This document shows, in pieces, positions 9,508 through 18,720 of a stretch of 64,000 nt of DNA. The stretch is from assembly GCA_963850195.1 (NCBI GenBank), contig CAWKKD010000005.1:1-64000 (forward strand), given 5' to 3'. The stretch is from Actinoallomurus sp963850195. GTDB taxonomy: Bacteria; Actinomycetota; Actinomycetes; Streptosporangiales; Streptosporangiaceae. The translations under genes and the position numbers were made by a program. Numbering within the stretch: position 1 is the stretch's first letter; every line of letters starts with the position of its first letter. Under the pieces are notes generated by a model. That model ran no database searches. It saw only the letters and a program-made list of their open reading frames with translations, and was not told the origin of the DNA.

Positions 9508-9844
9508 GCTCCCGGGGGCATGAACGACTGGTCCGGTCGAAATCAGGGCGGAGGAGGGCTATTGAATACTATCCGCCTGGACGTCGCTTCGGAGCATTCT
9601 ATTCCGTCGATTCCAGGACCTAGGAGGACATCTCGATCCGGATGAATCGGACATACTTTGACATCAGGGCCTACGACCCCGGCGGTGTGTGTAACATGCC
9701 ACAGCGTAGTAAATGGAAGTCGCTATATGCTCCGGTGATTTCCGTTTCGGCTGTGGAGAACCTGGGCGGGGCCCGTCCGCTAAGCGGCGGGTCCGCACGG
9801 GCAGGCCCGGCCGAGCACGACCCCTGATCACGAGGAACCGACCC
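9508..9844. promoter_or_regulatory. Divergent promoter region of the kinase/GTPase locus
   Basis: This 337-bp non-coding stretch separates the two divergent operons and is AT-richer than its flanks, with TTGAATACTATCC around 9559-9571 and a TTGACA at 9657-9662. No -10 box at normal spacing is convincing, so promoters cannot be placed exactly. A GAGGAA ribosome-binding site at 9832-9837 fixes the start of the plus-strand operon at 9845 and not at the upstream in-frame ATG at 9713. Confidence 0.5.
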
Positions 9845-10885
9845 ATGCCGCGGTACGAATCGGCCGCTCCCCGCCAGGCTGCGGCGCTGTGCGGCAAGCT
9901 TGAGCTGGTCGTCGCCCACATCGTCCCCAAGAGCAGGCGGATCGTCCTGCGCAGCGAGGAGCTCTTCGCGGCGGGAGCGGAGGTGGGCACCGAACGGACC
10001 CTGACCATACGGTGTACCCACCCCGGCGACCAGGGCACTGTCCTGGCCGTGGTCAGCTGGGGCGAGGACAACACCAAGCCCAGGGCCACGTCGATCGACT
10101 CCGTACGGCTGCGGCCAGGGCGGCACCGGCTCCGGGCGACGCTGGCGGAACCGGGACGGGTGGAGTTCGTGGAGCCGCCCGGGGTCATGCCCGAAACACG
10201 GCCGTGGTCCCAGATCATCGCAAGCACGCCGCGCCGTTTCATGCCCCATGTCGGTGAGTTCGACCTGCTCTGCGCGCTTGACCTCGGCGACGACGGGTTC
10301 GCGGACCGGCGCGCGCTGGTCAGCGAACTGGTCGAACTGCTGCGGCAGGAGTATCCCGAGCCCGGCCGGTTCCGGGTTGCGCTCGTCGGCTACCGGGCCC
10401 ACGACTTCCGCGCGAACCGTCAGGTGGTGTACGGCCGGTGGCTGGACACACCCGACGAGACACAGCGGTCACTCGACCGGTTCCACGCGTTCAAGCCGGG
10501 ACCGACGCAGGCCGCGCCGATCGAGGACGCGCTGGACGCCATCGCCCGCGGCATGCACCAGATCCCCGTCGCCCGCAGGCTGGTCCTGCTCACCCTCGGT
10601 GACCGCCCCCCACACCCACCGGAAGAGGACGGCGGCGAGATCTCCTGCCCACACGGGCACGACTGGCAAACGCTCTTGTCACGGATCGAACACCACCCCG
10701 GCGGCCAGGCATCGGTGGCCGTACTGGATTCGACCAAGTACCTCGGCGAGGCATGGCGGCGACTCGGCAAAACCGCACGACACCAACTGGGCACGACCCA
10801 CCCGCACCAACTCGCCACGTCGGCCGGACTTTTGGTACCACTCGCGCAACGGCTCGCCTTCCCGTTGCTGGAATCCCAAGAATGA
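9845..10885 (+). CDS. vWA-like domain protein of the GTPase locus
   Basis: The 346-aa soluble protein has a beta-rich N-terminal part (residues ~1-125), then a Rossmann-like vWA-type domain starting at FDLLCALDLGDDGF (about 129-142). It continues with RFRVALVGYRAHDF, DALDAIARGMHQIPV and RRLVLLTLGDRPPHPP. The MIDAS DxSxS motif is replaced by DLGDD, so metal binding may be altered or lost. The C-terminus reads HPHQLATSAGLLVPLAQRLAFPL. The start at 9845 is supported by GAGGAA seven bases upstream. The stop is 10 bp before the GTPase start. In related loci such proteins act as adaptors for NTPase switches; the exact role here is unknown. Confidence 0.7.
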   Translation: MPRYESAAPRQAAALCGKLELVVAHIVPKSRRIVLRSEELFAAGAEVGTERTLTIRCTHPGDQGTVLAVVSWGEDNTKPRATSIDSVRLRPGRHRLRATLAEPGRVEFVEPPGVMPETRPWSQIIASTPRRFMPHVGEFDLLCALDLGDDGFADRRALVSELVELLRQEYPEPGRFRVALVGYRAHDFRANRQVVYGRWLDTPDETQRSLDRFHAFKPGPTQAAPIEDALDAIARGMHQIPVARRLVLLTLGDRPPHPPEEDGGEISCPHGHDWQTLLSRIEHHPGGQASVAVLDSTKYLGEAWRRLGKTARHQLGTTHPHQLATSAGLLVPLAQRLAFPLLESQE

Positions 10886-10895
10886 CGAGGTAGCT

Positions 10896-11918
10896 GTGAG
10901 TTTTGGCACGGTTGTCCCGAACAATGCTGGTCCGGTGAAAAAGAATCGAAAGATCGGTCTTTGGGGTGCCTCCGGAAGCGGCAAGACCTCGTTTCTCGCC
11001 GCGCTGTTCGTGGCCGTCAACCAAGCCCCCGGCCAGTGGAACATCATCGGCGACAACCCTGCATCCGTCCGCTTCGCCACGCGAATGACCGAGAGCTTGA
11101 CCCAGCGCCATGTCTTTCCACCGAAGACCGAGGGGATCGAGAAGCTGAGCTGGACGATTGTCGGGGAGGGCGAGCAGACCGTCGGCAAGCGATTCAAGAA
11201 ACAGCGGGAGACGGTACCGCTCCGCTTTCAGCTCGAACTGGTCGACGCCCCGGGTCGGCTGTACGCGGGCAGCGACGGACCTGCCTCCGATGATGATTTC
11301 GGGATCGACTTCGGCGAGACCAAGACCGTGCAGTCGCCGAGCAGCCTCGCGGACCAGCTCGCCGAGGAACTCGCCGTGTGCGACAGCCTGGTCTACCTCT
11401 TCGACCCGCTGCGCGAGCACGACAACGGCGACGAGTTCCAGCACTTCCAATGGGCGCTGCAGAATATCGCCTTCATCTGCAACCAGCAGGGGCGTTTTGA
11501 CACCCGTTTGCCGCACCACCTGGCGGTGTGCATCACCAAGCTGGACGATCCTCGGATCTTCAAGACCGCCTACGAACTGGGGTACCTGACCGCAGACAAG
11601 GACGATCCGTACCTGTTCCCGCGGATCATCGCCGGCCAGACCGAGAACCTCTTCATGAAACTCGGCGAGCGGTCGCCCAACCGCAGCGCCATCAAGGTCC
11701 ACGACTCCATCCAAAGGTATTTTCACCGGGACCGAGTAAACTACTTCGCCACGTCGTCGGTCGGGTTCTACCTTCCTCCCGGAGCCAGCCAATTCCGGCG
11801 GGCGAATTTCCGGAACGTGGTGCTGGATGACGATAAGAACAGTGTGATTCGCGGCGAAATCCATCCGATCAACGTGCTGGAGCCACTGCTGTGGGTCGGG
11901 GATATGGTCTCCCGGTAA
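10896..11918 (+). CDS. P-loop GTPase, TRAFAC/double-GTPase-like, of a conflict-type locus
   Basis: The 340-aa protein carries a Walker A/G1 GASGSGKTS at residues 24-32, a G3-like DAPG at 117-120 (LELVDAPGRL), and a G4-like TKLD at 214-217 after a hydrophobic strand (HLAVCITKLDD). A large insert with acidic SDDDFGIDFGETK separates G3 from the VCDSLVYLFDP strand. This matches the small GTPases found beside vWA and GAP1-type proteins in actinobacteria. GTG at 10896 follows ACGAGG (10885-10890), overlapping the vWA stop region. The next gene starts 11 bp after its stop, so the three genes form an operon. I expect a nucleotide switch controlling the neighbouring partner proteins. Confidence 0.82.
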   Translation: MSFGTVVPNNAGPVKKNRKIGLWGASGSGKTSFLAALFVAVNQAPGQWNIIGDNPASVRFATRMTESLTQRHVFPPKTEGIEKLSWTIVGEGEQTVGKRFKKQRETVPLRFQLELVDAPGRLYAGSDGPASDDDFGIDFGETKTVQSPSSLADQLAEELAVCDSLVYLFDPLREHDNGDEFQHFQWALQNIAFICNQQGRFDTRLPHHLAVCITKLDDPRIFKTAYELGYLTADKDDPYLFPRIIAGQTENLFMKLGERSPNRSAIKVHDSIQRYFHRDRVNYFATSSVGFYLPPGASQFRRANFRNVVLDDDKNSVIRGEIHPINVLEPLLWVGDMVSR

Positions 11919-11929
11919 GGAGTGTGAAC

Positions 11930-14470
11930 ATGGTGCCGATAGAGGCGCAGTGGGCACTGTGGAGCGAGCGGCCCAACTCCCGGGCCGACTACATGGTGCT
12001 CAGCTGCAGCGATGGCCAACTGCGCGCCCCCCATTTCGATCAGCTGATCACGCGCTTCTCTCCGGGCTCCCCTGACGGTGACGACGCCCTGCCGCGGATG
12101 ACGGTCGGCCGGGCGGACATCGGAGGGGCGCCGCATATCGGACTGGCGATCCAGACAGACTCCGGGAACAGGGACGGAGTCGGCCGGAAGATCGCGCCGA
12201 CATCGTATTTCTGCGTCCCTTATGCGGCGCTGGCCGAGCGACGGGTGTCGTATGTTGGTCTGTACCAGGCGCTGTGCGCGATCCCCCTGCCCGATTCCGG
12301 TGGCGGCCCGCCGATACGGATCACCCCCGATCCACTCGACCCGGAGCAGATCGTCGATGACATCCGGCAGTTCGGTATCGACACGCTCAGTGCGGCTGCG
12401 TTGTTGTTGACGAAGGACCGCCAGATCTGCATCACCCAGGCCGAGCACACCACGTGCCTGGATCGACTGCAGTTCCTGGACAGCGTCGCCGCGCTCCTGC
12501 CGTACGGGTACCGCGCGAGGCTCACCTGGGGTACGTGGGCCAACAGCGCGACCCGGCACCGGCTGCGGATCTTCTTCGCCCGCGACGTCGACGAATCGGA
12601 CCGCGCGATCACGCCGATGCCCTGGGGGAACAGTCGCCCGCCCGCGGGTAGCGCCGAACGCTCCTACTACGACCTACTCGCCGGAGCCCTCGACCGGCAC
12701 GAACCGGTCGAGGTCATCAGGGCGCTGGCCACGAAGATCGAGCGACGAGTCTTCGGCGGACCCGAGCCGGCCCTCAGGGAGCTGCGGGAGATCGACGAGC
12801 GCCTGGACCGGGCATCCAGGCTCCGCAGTGGCAATCCCACCGCCGCCGATCTCCGCAGCGCCCTCGACGACGGTGGCAGCGATCCCACGATCCGCCAGGA
12901 ACTGCTGATCAAGCTCATGGAGATGGGCGACGGCACGGACCTGGCCCGAGTCGAACGGACCCTGCGGCAACTACCCGACGGCGACCTCGCCACCCTGGTG
13001 CCACCGCTCCTGAACATGGCGTCCCTGCTGCTGTGGTCCCCGGCGGATGTTCGCCTCCAGGGCATCGTGGCCCAGGCGGATCGGTCCGGGCGCCAGGACT
13101 GGTTCTTGTCCGGCCTCATCGATAAGCCGCCCATGACGGTCGCCGAACTCGAGAACGGACTCGACGCGGCGGTTCAACTGCTCGTGACGAATGTCATCGA
13201 CCATCCGAACGCATACCCGGCGACCTGCGACGCTCTCGGGCGGAACATCCCCATCGCCTTCCGGCTGATCGCCCAGCTGGCCATGGCCGACGAGGCGGGC
13301 AGGCTGACCTCCGGTCTGGACATCGTGCGTGTCCGGCTCGGGAAGGAACTGTCACGCCCCCTCGACGTGGCCGCGATGGGCCAGCGGGCACGGGTCGAGA
13401 CGGGCGAGATCGCGACACTCGCGGACCACAGTCCCGTCTGCGTCCTCACCGTACTCACGATCGCCAGCCACCGCAGACACCTGAATCTCGTGATCGACGC
13501 GTTCGTGAATTGGCTGGTCGACTGCGGCGGATTCGTGTCCGGGCAGGACGGATACTGGAACTCCCAGCTGAACGCGCTCGCCCCCGAAGAACCCGACATC
13601 CGCGGAAAGCTCGATGTCCTGCTGCTTGTGACCGGGGGCAACCCGTCAGGGATTACCAGGGTCGCGCGCGAACAGTGGCGGGCCTACCGGGCAGGTTTCA
13701 TCAAGACCTGGCAGCACGACTGGCCGGAAAAACGTCGGATGATCAGCGTGCTGACCGAGCACCTCGAGGATTCGCAGCGCTGGCAGCAGAACGCCGAGCG
13801 AGCCGACAACATCCGCGACCTCATGCGTGCGATCCTTCCGGGCGGAGAACCCGCCATCGACAAGGCGCTCGAACCGAGCTTTCCCGTCACCCGCCGCTAC
13901 CAGCCCAGCGGCCTTTTCACCGAACCCCAACCGTCGGGAAAACCAAACATCCCGCCCTTGTTCGCCGACCGGGCCGCCGATGCCCTGGCGGTATTTCGGG
14001 CGGCCTCCCAGCACGGCCTCACCGCCAAAGAAGCATGCACCCAGCTCGCCCACGAACAAAAAATCCCCGACATAAGTACCGCCCTGGCGGTAGTCCACCG
14101 ACTGCCCATAGCCCTGTCCAACCTGTCAATGCAAACCGCCGAAGACTGGCGAACCGAGCTCATCTATCACCTGTGCACCCGAACATTCGGCTCCGAAATC
14201 GCCCAAGAATTCGCCCAAGCTTACATCGAAATGATGACAACCAACCTACAAGAAGAAGTCCAAAAACTAGAAGAACTTAACCAAACAGGAACTCCAAACT
14301 GGAAAACCCCCCAAACCAAAAAAGCAATCAAGGAACTCAACCAGAAACTAGACAAACTGTCGGGAACCAAAAAACGCCGTTTCTTCATCTTTAAAATCAA
14401 ACCAAAAAACCCTCACACACCCAGGAAGTCATCCCTCAAAAACGAATCCCTCTGGCGCAATGTAGAATAA
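11930..14470 (+). CDS. Large GTPase-associated protein (GAP1-like), 846 aa
   Basis: The protein is soluble and mostly alpha-helical. Its N-terminal ~200 residues read QWALWSERPNSRADYMVLSCS, then YFCVPYAALAERRVSYVGLYQAL and LLPYGYRARLTWGTWAN, a pattern like the N and M regions of GTPase-associated protein 1. The middle is a long helical scaffold. The end is lysine-rich and coiled (EEVQKLEELNQ, KKAIKELNQKLDKL, KKRRFFIFKIK). AAGGAG at 11917-11922 supports ATG 11930 (GTG 11924 is possible). The last ~300 bp are much richer in A than the rest, with AAA/GAA/ATA codons, suggesting a 3' end of other origin. An IS end lies 14 bp after the stop. The family call is tentative. Confidence 0.65.
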   Translation: MVPIEAQWALWSERPNSRADYMVLSCSDGQLRAPHFDQLITRFSPGSPDGDDALPRMTVGRADIGGAPHIGLAIQTDSGNRDGVGRKIAPTSYFCVPYAALAERRVSYVGLYQALCAIPLPDSGGGPPIRITPDPLDPEQIVDDIRQFGIDTLSAAALLLTKDRQICITQAEHTTCLDRLQFLDSVAALLPYGYRARLTWGTWANSATRHRLRIFFARDVDESDRAITPMPWGNSRPPAGSAERSYYDLLAGALDRHEPVEVIRALATKIERRVFGGPEPALRELREIDERLDRASRLRSGNPTAADLRSALDDGGSDPTIRQELLIKLMEMGDGTDLARVERTLRQLPDGDLATLVPPLLNMASLLLWSPADVRLQGIVAQADRSGRQDWFLSGLIDKPPMTVAELENGLDAAVQLLVTNVIDHPNAYPATCDALGRNIPIAFRLIAQLAMADEAGRLTSGLDIVRVRLGKELSRPLDVAAMGQRARVETGEIATLADHSPVCVLTVLTIASHRRHLNLVIDAFVNWLVDCGGFVSGQDGYWNSQLNALAPEEPDIRGKLDVLLLVTGGNPSGITRVAREQWRAYRAGFIKTWQHDWPEKRRMISVLTEHLEDSQRWQQNAERADNIRDLMRAILPGGEPAIDKALEPSFPVTRRYQPSGLFTEPQPSGKPNIPPLFADRAADALAVFRAASQHGLTAKEACTQLAHEQKIPDISTALAVVHRLPIALSNLSMQTAEDWRTELIYHLCTRTFGSEIAQEFAQAYIEMMTTNLQEEVQKLEELNQTGTPNWKTPQTKKAIKELNQKLDKLSGTKKRRFFIFKIKPKNPHTPRKSSLKNESLWRNVE

Positions 14471-14483
14471 ACAGCAAATACCC

Positions 14484-14642
14484 TGTGGGGTTCCAGAATC
14501 CCGATTCGGGTACTGACCTGCTGGTTTCCTGGCGGGATCACGCGAACGTCGGGCAGGCTGGATCGCCATGGTGTGGTCGCTGTTGTACGGCCTGACACGG
14601 AACACGCTCGGCGTGATGCCGCTGCGGATCCGCGGTGACGCC
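14484..14642. mobile_element. IS remnant: left end plus transposase start
   Basis: An IS end starts at 14484 (TGTGGGGTTCCAGAATC) and contains an internal AATCCCGATTCGGG palindrome before GACCTG at 14515-14520. A plus-strand reading from 14568 gives MVWSLLYGLTRNTLGVMPLR, corresponding to the first residues of the family transposase (MLLRLAYLTVTNTFAVLRLLP). It is cut at 14643 by the next IS copy, and the rest of this element was not found. Confidence 0.55.
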
Positions 14643-15879
14643 TGTGCGTGCCGAAAATTCGGCCTGCGCCGCACGGAAATAGGATCGCGGCCTTGACCTG
14701 CGGCTATGTCAGCTGGTCTATGCGGCCTCGTATTCGTTGATGAGGCCACCGAGGATCGGTCTTCGCTTGATCCGCCTGCCAGCAAGGTCGATGAGTGGGG
14801 CGGGAACTGCAGGGTCGTCGTCCGGAGACCGCTGCTCCAAGCTCTGGTGAGGCCGATGGCCGTTGTAGTGCAGTGTGTACTCGGCTAGGACCTTCCGCAG
14901 ATGACCTGGCCCGAGGATCAAAATCCGGTCCAGGAGTTCACGGCGTAGCGTTCCAATAACGCGCTCGCAGATCGCATTCGCCCTCGGCGCCCGCGGCGGC
15001 GTCTTTATAACCTCGATGCCCTCAGCATCGAAGACTCCGTCGAAGGCCAGGGTGTACTTGCTGTCCCTGTCGCGGATCACGAACCGGAGCGTGTCCATCC
15101 GGACGCCCAGATCCATCGCCAGGTTCCGGGCTTGTTGAGCCACCCACAAGCCGGTCGGGTTGGCCGTCACGCCGGCGATGTGCAACCTCCTGGTCCCATG
15201 CTCGATAAAGATCAACACATACAGCCGACGTAACAGCACGGTGTCGACGTGCAGGAAGTCACAAGCGATGATCCGGTCGGCCTGGGCGGAGAGAAACTCA
15301 CTCCAGGTCGGGCCACTGCGCTGCGGCGCGGGATCGATCCCGGCCTTCTTCAAGATCTCCCACACCGTCGAATACGCGATCCTGTGACCCAGCCGGACCA
15401 ACTCACCCTGGATACGACGGTGCCCCCACCCCGGATTCTGCCGGGCCATCGCCACCACCAACCGCCTGATCGACACAGACGTGGACGGCCGACCCGGAGC
15501 CGCCGAACGCGGATAGGTCCACTTCCAAGCAACCAACCGGCGATGCCATCGCAACAAGGTGTCTGGAGTGACACCGAACACCTCGACCCACCGATGCCGA
15601 GGGATCAACCGAGCCAGCGCGGATAGCCACACCCGGTCGGCGGGTTGATACCGCACCCGTTTCACCTGACGGCGCAGCACGACGTTCTCATGACGAAGCA
15701 CCAACAGTTCAGCGTCCTTGGACACCTCACGTCGCACAAGGACGGTCACCGCTGCGAAAACGAACCTCGTGATCATGTAAACCAACGTCAGAACCACCCC
15801 GCGAGACTCCCAGCCTCAACAACCACTCCGCAGCAAGACCTCGCAGGTCAACAACCCGATCCGATTTTCGTGCGGCACA
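14643..15879. mobile_element. 1.24-kb IS copy with intact transposase
   Basis: The left end (TGTGCGTGCCGAAAATTCGG from 14643) and the right end read inward from 15879 (TGTGCCGCACGAAAATCGG) are imperfect inverted repeats, and both have GACCTGCG further in. The element carries one transposase gene and interrupts an older IS fragment on its left. No clear target duplication is present. Confidence 0.75.
14718..15797 (-). CDS. Transposase, rve-type DDE family (IS3/IS481-like)
   Basis: The 359-aa protein is collinear with the one at 5015-6112 but clearly diverged. It shows LLVLRHENVVLRRQV near the N-terminus, RQNPGWGHRRIQGEL and STVWEILKKAGIDPAPQ in the helix-turn-helix part, and the catalytic triad in IACDFLHVDTV, RDRDSKY and AICERVIGTLRREL. 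The C-terminus is ILGGLINEYEAA. All motifs are intact, so the copy may be active. Its divergence from the other intact copy argues for independent arrival, not recent local duplication. Confidence 0.9.
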   Translation of the reverse strand: MVLTLVYMITRFVFAAVTVLVRREVSKDAELLVLRHENVVLRRQVKRVRYQPADRVWLSALARLIPRHRWVEVFGVTPDTLLRWHRRLVAWKWTYPRSAAPGRPSTSVSIRRLVVAMARQNPGWGHRRIQGELVRLGHRIAYSTVWEILKKAGIDPAPQRSGPTWSEFLSAQADRIIACDFLHVDTVLLRRLYVLIFIEHGTRRLHIAGVTANPTGLWVAQQARNLAMDLGVRMDTLRFVIRDRDSKYTLAFDGVFDAEGIEVIKTPPRAPRANAICERVIGTLRRELLDRILILGPGHLRKVLAEYTLHYNGHRPHQSLEQRSPDDDPAVPAPLIDLAGRRIKRRPILGGLINEYEAA

Positions 15880-15920
15880 GGCTGCCCTCCCCGCCTCACC
15901 GGCCGCAGCGCATTTCCCCG

Positions 15921-17214
15921 CTAGGGCCCGAGGGCGAGCGTCGCGAGGTGGCGGGCGATGCCGTTGCTGTTGGTGTCCTCCACGTTGCTGAGCACGACCA
16001 CCTCGATGTCCTCATTGGGCAGGTACATGTTGCTCGCGTGGTAGCCCTGGAGAAGACCTGGGTGGTAGATGAGCCGGTGCCCGTTGAGCCGGTCGAGGAT
16101 CCAGCCGAAGGCGTACGCGGCTCGACGGCAGGTTGAGGCAGCCGGCGGGTGGGCACGGCGCCTGTGGCGAGAACGCCAGCTTGACGGTGGCGGGCGGTGC
16201 GACCAGGTACGCGCCGAACGACCGGTCCCAGCGGGCGATGTCGTCGGTGTTGGAGAAGATGCCGGTCGCGGAGAACGCCTGGGAACCGTTGGTGGGCGGG
16301 GCGGGCGACCCGAGCGTGAAGTAGCCCTTCGCGTACCCGGGCGGCGGGTTTCCGCGGCTGTAGCCGGTGTGCCGGAGGTTCTGCGGGCCGGTGATCAGGT
16401 CGTGCAGTGCCACACCGTACGGCTGGTGCGTCACCGTCTCGATGATCGCCCCGGCCAGGATGAAGCCGGAGTTGGTGTACTTCCAGCCGGTGCCGGGCGG
16501 GAAGTCCAGTGGCTCGTTGATGAACCGCTGGATGAGCGCCTGGGTCGTGGTCGGTTGCGAGAGCAGGGCGAAGAAGTCGGGCAGAAACTGGATATCGGGG
16601 ATGCCCGAGGTGTGGGTGACGGTCTCGCGGATCGTCATGGTCCGCCACGCCGCCGGGCAGGCCTTGATGAATCTCGGGATGAGATACGGGCAGACGGGGT
16701 CGTCAATGCGCACCCGGCAGTCGCGCAGCTTCAGCGCGAGCATCGCGGTGAACTCCTTGGTGACCGAGGCGAGCCGGAAGACCGTGTCCGGACGGAGGGG
16801 AATGTGGTTCTCCTCGTCGGCCTCGCCGGCGGCGAAACGCGCCAGCACCTCCCCACGCCGCAGCGCCAGCACCGATCCGGTGAATCCGTTCGCGGCCAGA
16901 CCGTCCAGGTACGCCCGCATCGCCGCGGCGGTCGGATCACCCGGCGGTGCCGGGAAGGTGGGCAGCGGGGCGCTGGCGGACACAGGGCCGCCCACGCAGC
17001 GCCGTGTCCGCGCGTCGCTCAGGTTGAGGTTGCCGTTTCGGATTCTGGCGACGACCCGTCCCCGATGATGATCGCGATTGACATTGCGGCTGCTCGATCG
17101 ACCATTGCCATCGTCTGCGGCGCCGGCAGGAACGGCGGCGCATGAGGCGAATATGGCACTTCCGGCCAAAAGCGAGCCGGTCATGGCAATCGCCATGCTG
17201 TTCGGAACTCTCAT
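15921..17214 (-). pseudogene. Secreted serine hydrolase (class C beta-lactamase / DD-peptidase fold), frameshifted
   Basis: The main frame (17214 down to about 16120) has a Sec signal peptide (MAIAMTGSLLAGSAIFA...), the SxxK motif in LASVTKEFTA, and the YxN motif in YTNSGFILAGAI. Near 16114-16134 the frame shifts by one base. The continuing frame reads AAYAFGWILDRLNGHRL, IYHPGLLQGYHASNMYL with the third HxG-type motif, and IEVVVLSNVEDTNSNG, ending at 15921. The joined protein would be about 430 aa, a normal size. With one shift it may be a recent pseudogene or a base-calling error. If intact it would be an exported penicillin-binding-like hydrolase or esterase. Confidence 0.8.
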
Positions 17215-17335
17215 TGGGGACTCGCCATCCTGACGTTATTTCGCGTGATCAGCTGACCTCGTCCCCTCGGCCAACTCCGGCGAAACCGCGAGATGTAATG
17301 CTTGGCGTCGAGTCGACACTCCCGACGGAAAGGCT

Positions 17336-17632
17336 TTAGCCACGCCTCGTCCGGCTGCCGACAAACGGGATCAGCGCCGGTACGTGGGCGCGGTAGGTCG
17401 CGTACGAGGCGCCGAACCGGCCGGCCATCATGCGGTCCTCGGTACGGACCCGGTGCAGTAGCCAGGGGGCGACGGCCGCCAGGATGACGATCCAGACGCC
17501 GAAGCCGCAGGCCAGCGTGCCGCCGGTGACCAGGCCGAGAAGTCCGGTGTAGATGGGGTGGCGGACCAGCCGATACGGGCCGTCGGTGCGGAGTTCGTGG
17601 TGGTCCTGAACCATCGGGATGCTGGCCCCCAA
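17336..17632 (-). pseudogene. C-terminal half of isoprenylcysteine/phospholipid methyltransferase
   Basis: The 98-residue reading contains the ICMT/PEMT signature GPYRLVRHPIYTGLLGL, a hydrophobic segment (ACGFGVWIVILAAVAPWLL) and the RTEDRMMAGRFGASYATYRAHVPALIPFV ending that marks the SAM-binding C-terminus of this membrane family. The N-terminal membrane segments of a usual ~200-aa protein are missing, and upstream of about 17610 the frame goes on into unrelated sequence. It is a truncated relic. Confidence 0.75.
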
Positions 17633-17922
17633 GGCTCACGGCGAACCCATCATGGTGGACGACTCGGTTGCAGCGGCGCACCGTCTCCCCAGGTCGTGCC
17701 GTCGGGTGGTGAGCGGGTTTCAGGGCTGCTCGCCACCCCGCGTGGCTCGCCGGCGTCAGCCGACGGCGCTGTGCCGGGTGTCCGGCACCGGAGGTAGCCA
17801 GTGCACCGCGTTGTCCCGGAACGACTGGTTGACCGGGACGAGATCTGGGCCGCTGATGTCGTCCAGGGCCGTGACGTTGATGCCCAGTTCCGGAACGTCA
17901 CTGTCGATCGCCGCGAGGCGAC
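17633..17922. other. Gene-poor junction between two relics
   Basis: No complete gene is visible. On the minus strand, 17759-17905 reads VPELGINVTALDDISGPDLV followed by NQSFRDNAVHWLPPVPDTR and a stop, which looks like the C-terminus of a lost protein that I do not recognise. It is cut at about 17922 by the transposase relic. Confidence 0.35.
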
Positions 17923-18573
17923 TTGAAAAAGGCCGGGTTCGATCCGGCACCTCGACGCGGTGACCTGACCTGGGCCCAGTTTCTCAAGGCCCAGGCGTCC
18001 GGGATCTTGGCCTGCGACTTCTTCAGCGTGGAGACGATCACACTCGCCCGGCTGTACTGCTTCGCCGTGGTCGAGCACGCCACACGCCGTGTACACGTGC
18101 TGGGAGTCACGGCGAACCCGACGGCCGGCTGGGTCGCCCAGCAAGCCCGCAACCTGATGCTCGACCTGGGCGACCGCGCCGGCGACTTCCGATTCTTGAT
18201 CAGAGACCGGGACAGCAAGTTCACCGCCGTGTTCGATGAGGTCTTCAAGACCGAGGGCATCCGTGTACTGCTCAGTGCTCCGCAGGCCCCTCGGATGAAC
18301 GCGATCATGGAGCGGTGGGTGGGCAGCGTCCGCCGCGAGCTCCTCGACCGGATCCTCATCATGAACGAACGCCACCTGTGCAAGGTCCTCGCCGAGTACG
18401 AGGCCCATTTCAACACCTGTCGTCCGCACCGGCCCTAAACCAGGCCAGCCCGCTCCGCGCACTACCCGATCCCCTTGATGCCGAGATCAGGGTCACCCGA
18501 CGAGATCGGCTCGGCGGCCTGCTTCACGAATACGCCCAGGTCGCGTGAGGTGACACAGTATTCGGCACCCGCA
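17923..18573 (+). pseudogene. IS-family transposase relic with IS right end
   Basis: The plus strand reads KKAGFDPAPRRGDLTW, LACDFFSVETITL, RDRDSKF and NAIMERWVGSVRREL, the catalytic core of the family transposase. The N-terminal ~150 residues are absent. A stop after CRPHRP at 18438 and a frameshift precede IRVTRRDRLGGLLHEYAQVA, the usual C-terminus. An IS end read inward from 18573 (TGCGGGTGCCGAATACTG, then GACCTGGG) closes the element. The triad is present but the gene is broken at both ends. Confidence 0.85.
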
Positions 18574-18720
18574 GGCCTTGGTCAGCCGCTTGGCCTTGTC
18601 GTAGCACGCTGACCTTGCCGGCGCGTGGTCGTTGCTCCACTGCCGCAGCCCAGTGTCGGGCCTACCTGCGTGTGATGAGGTTGTCGGCGCGCAAAGCGGC
18701 GCTGGGGAAAGGTGATCGGG

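Noticed and set aside
8038..9645. 535-codon plus-strand open frame
   Set aside because: It is antisense to the DUF4407 gene, without recognisable motifs, while the minus strand has clear membrane spans and an RBS.
10590..11957. 455-codon minus-strand open frame
   Set aside because: It is antisense to the GTPase gene, which has G1, G3 and G4 motifs on the plus strand.
16069..17145. 358-codon plus-strand open frame
   Set aside because: It is antisense to the serine hydrolase, whose minus-strand reading has a signal peptide and catalytic motifs.
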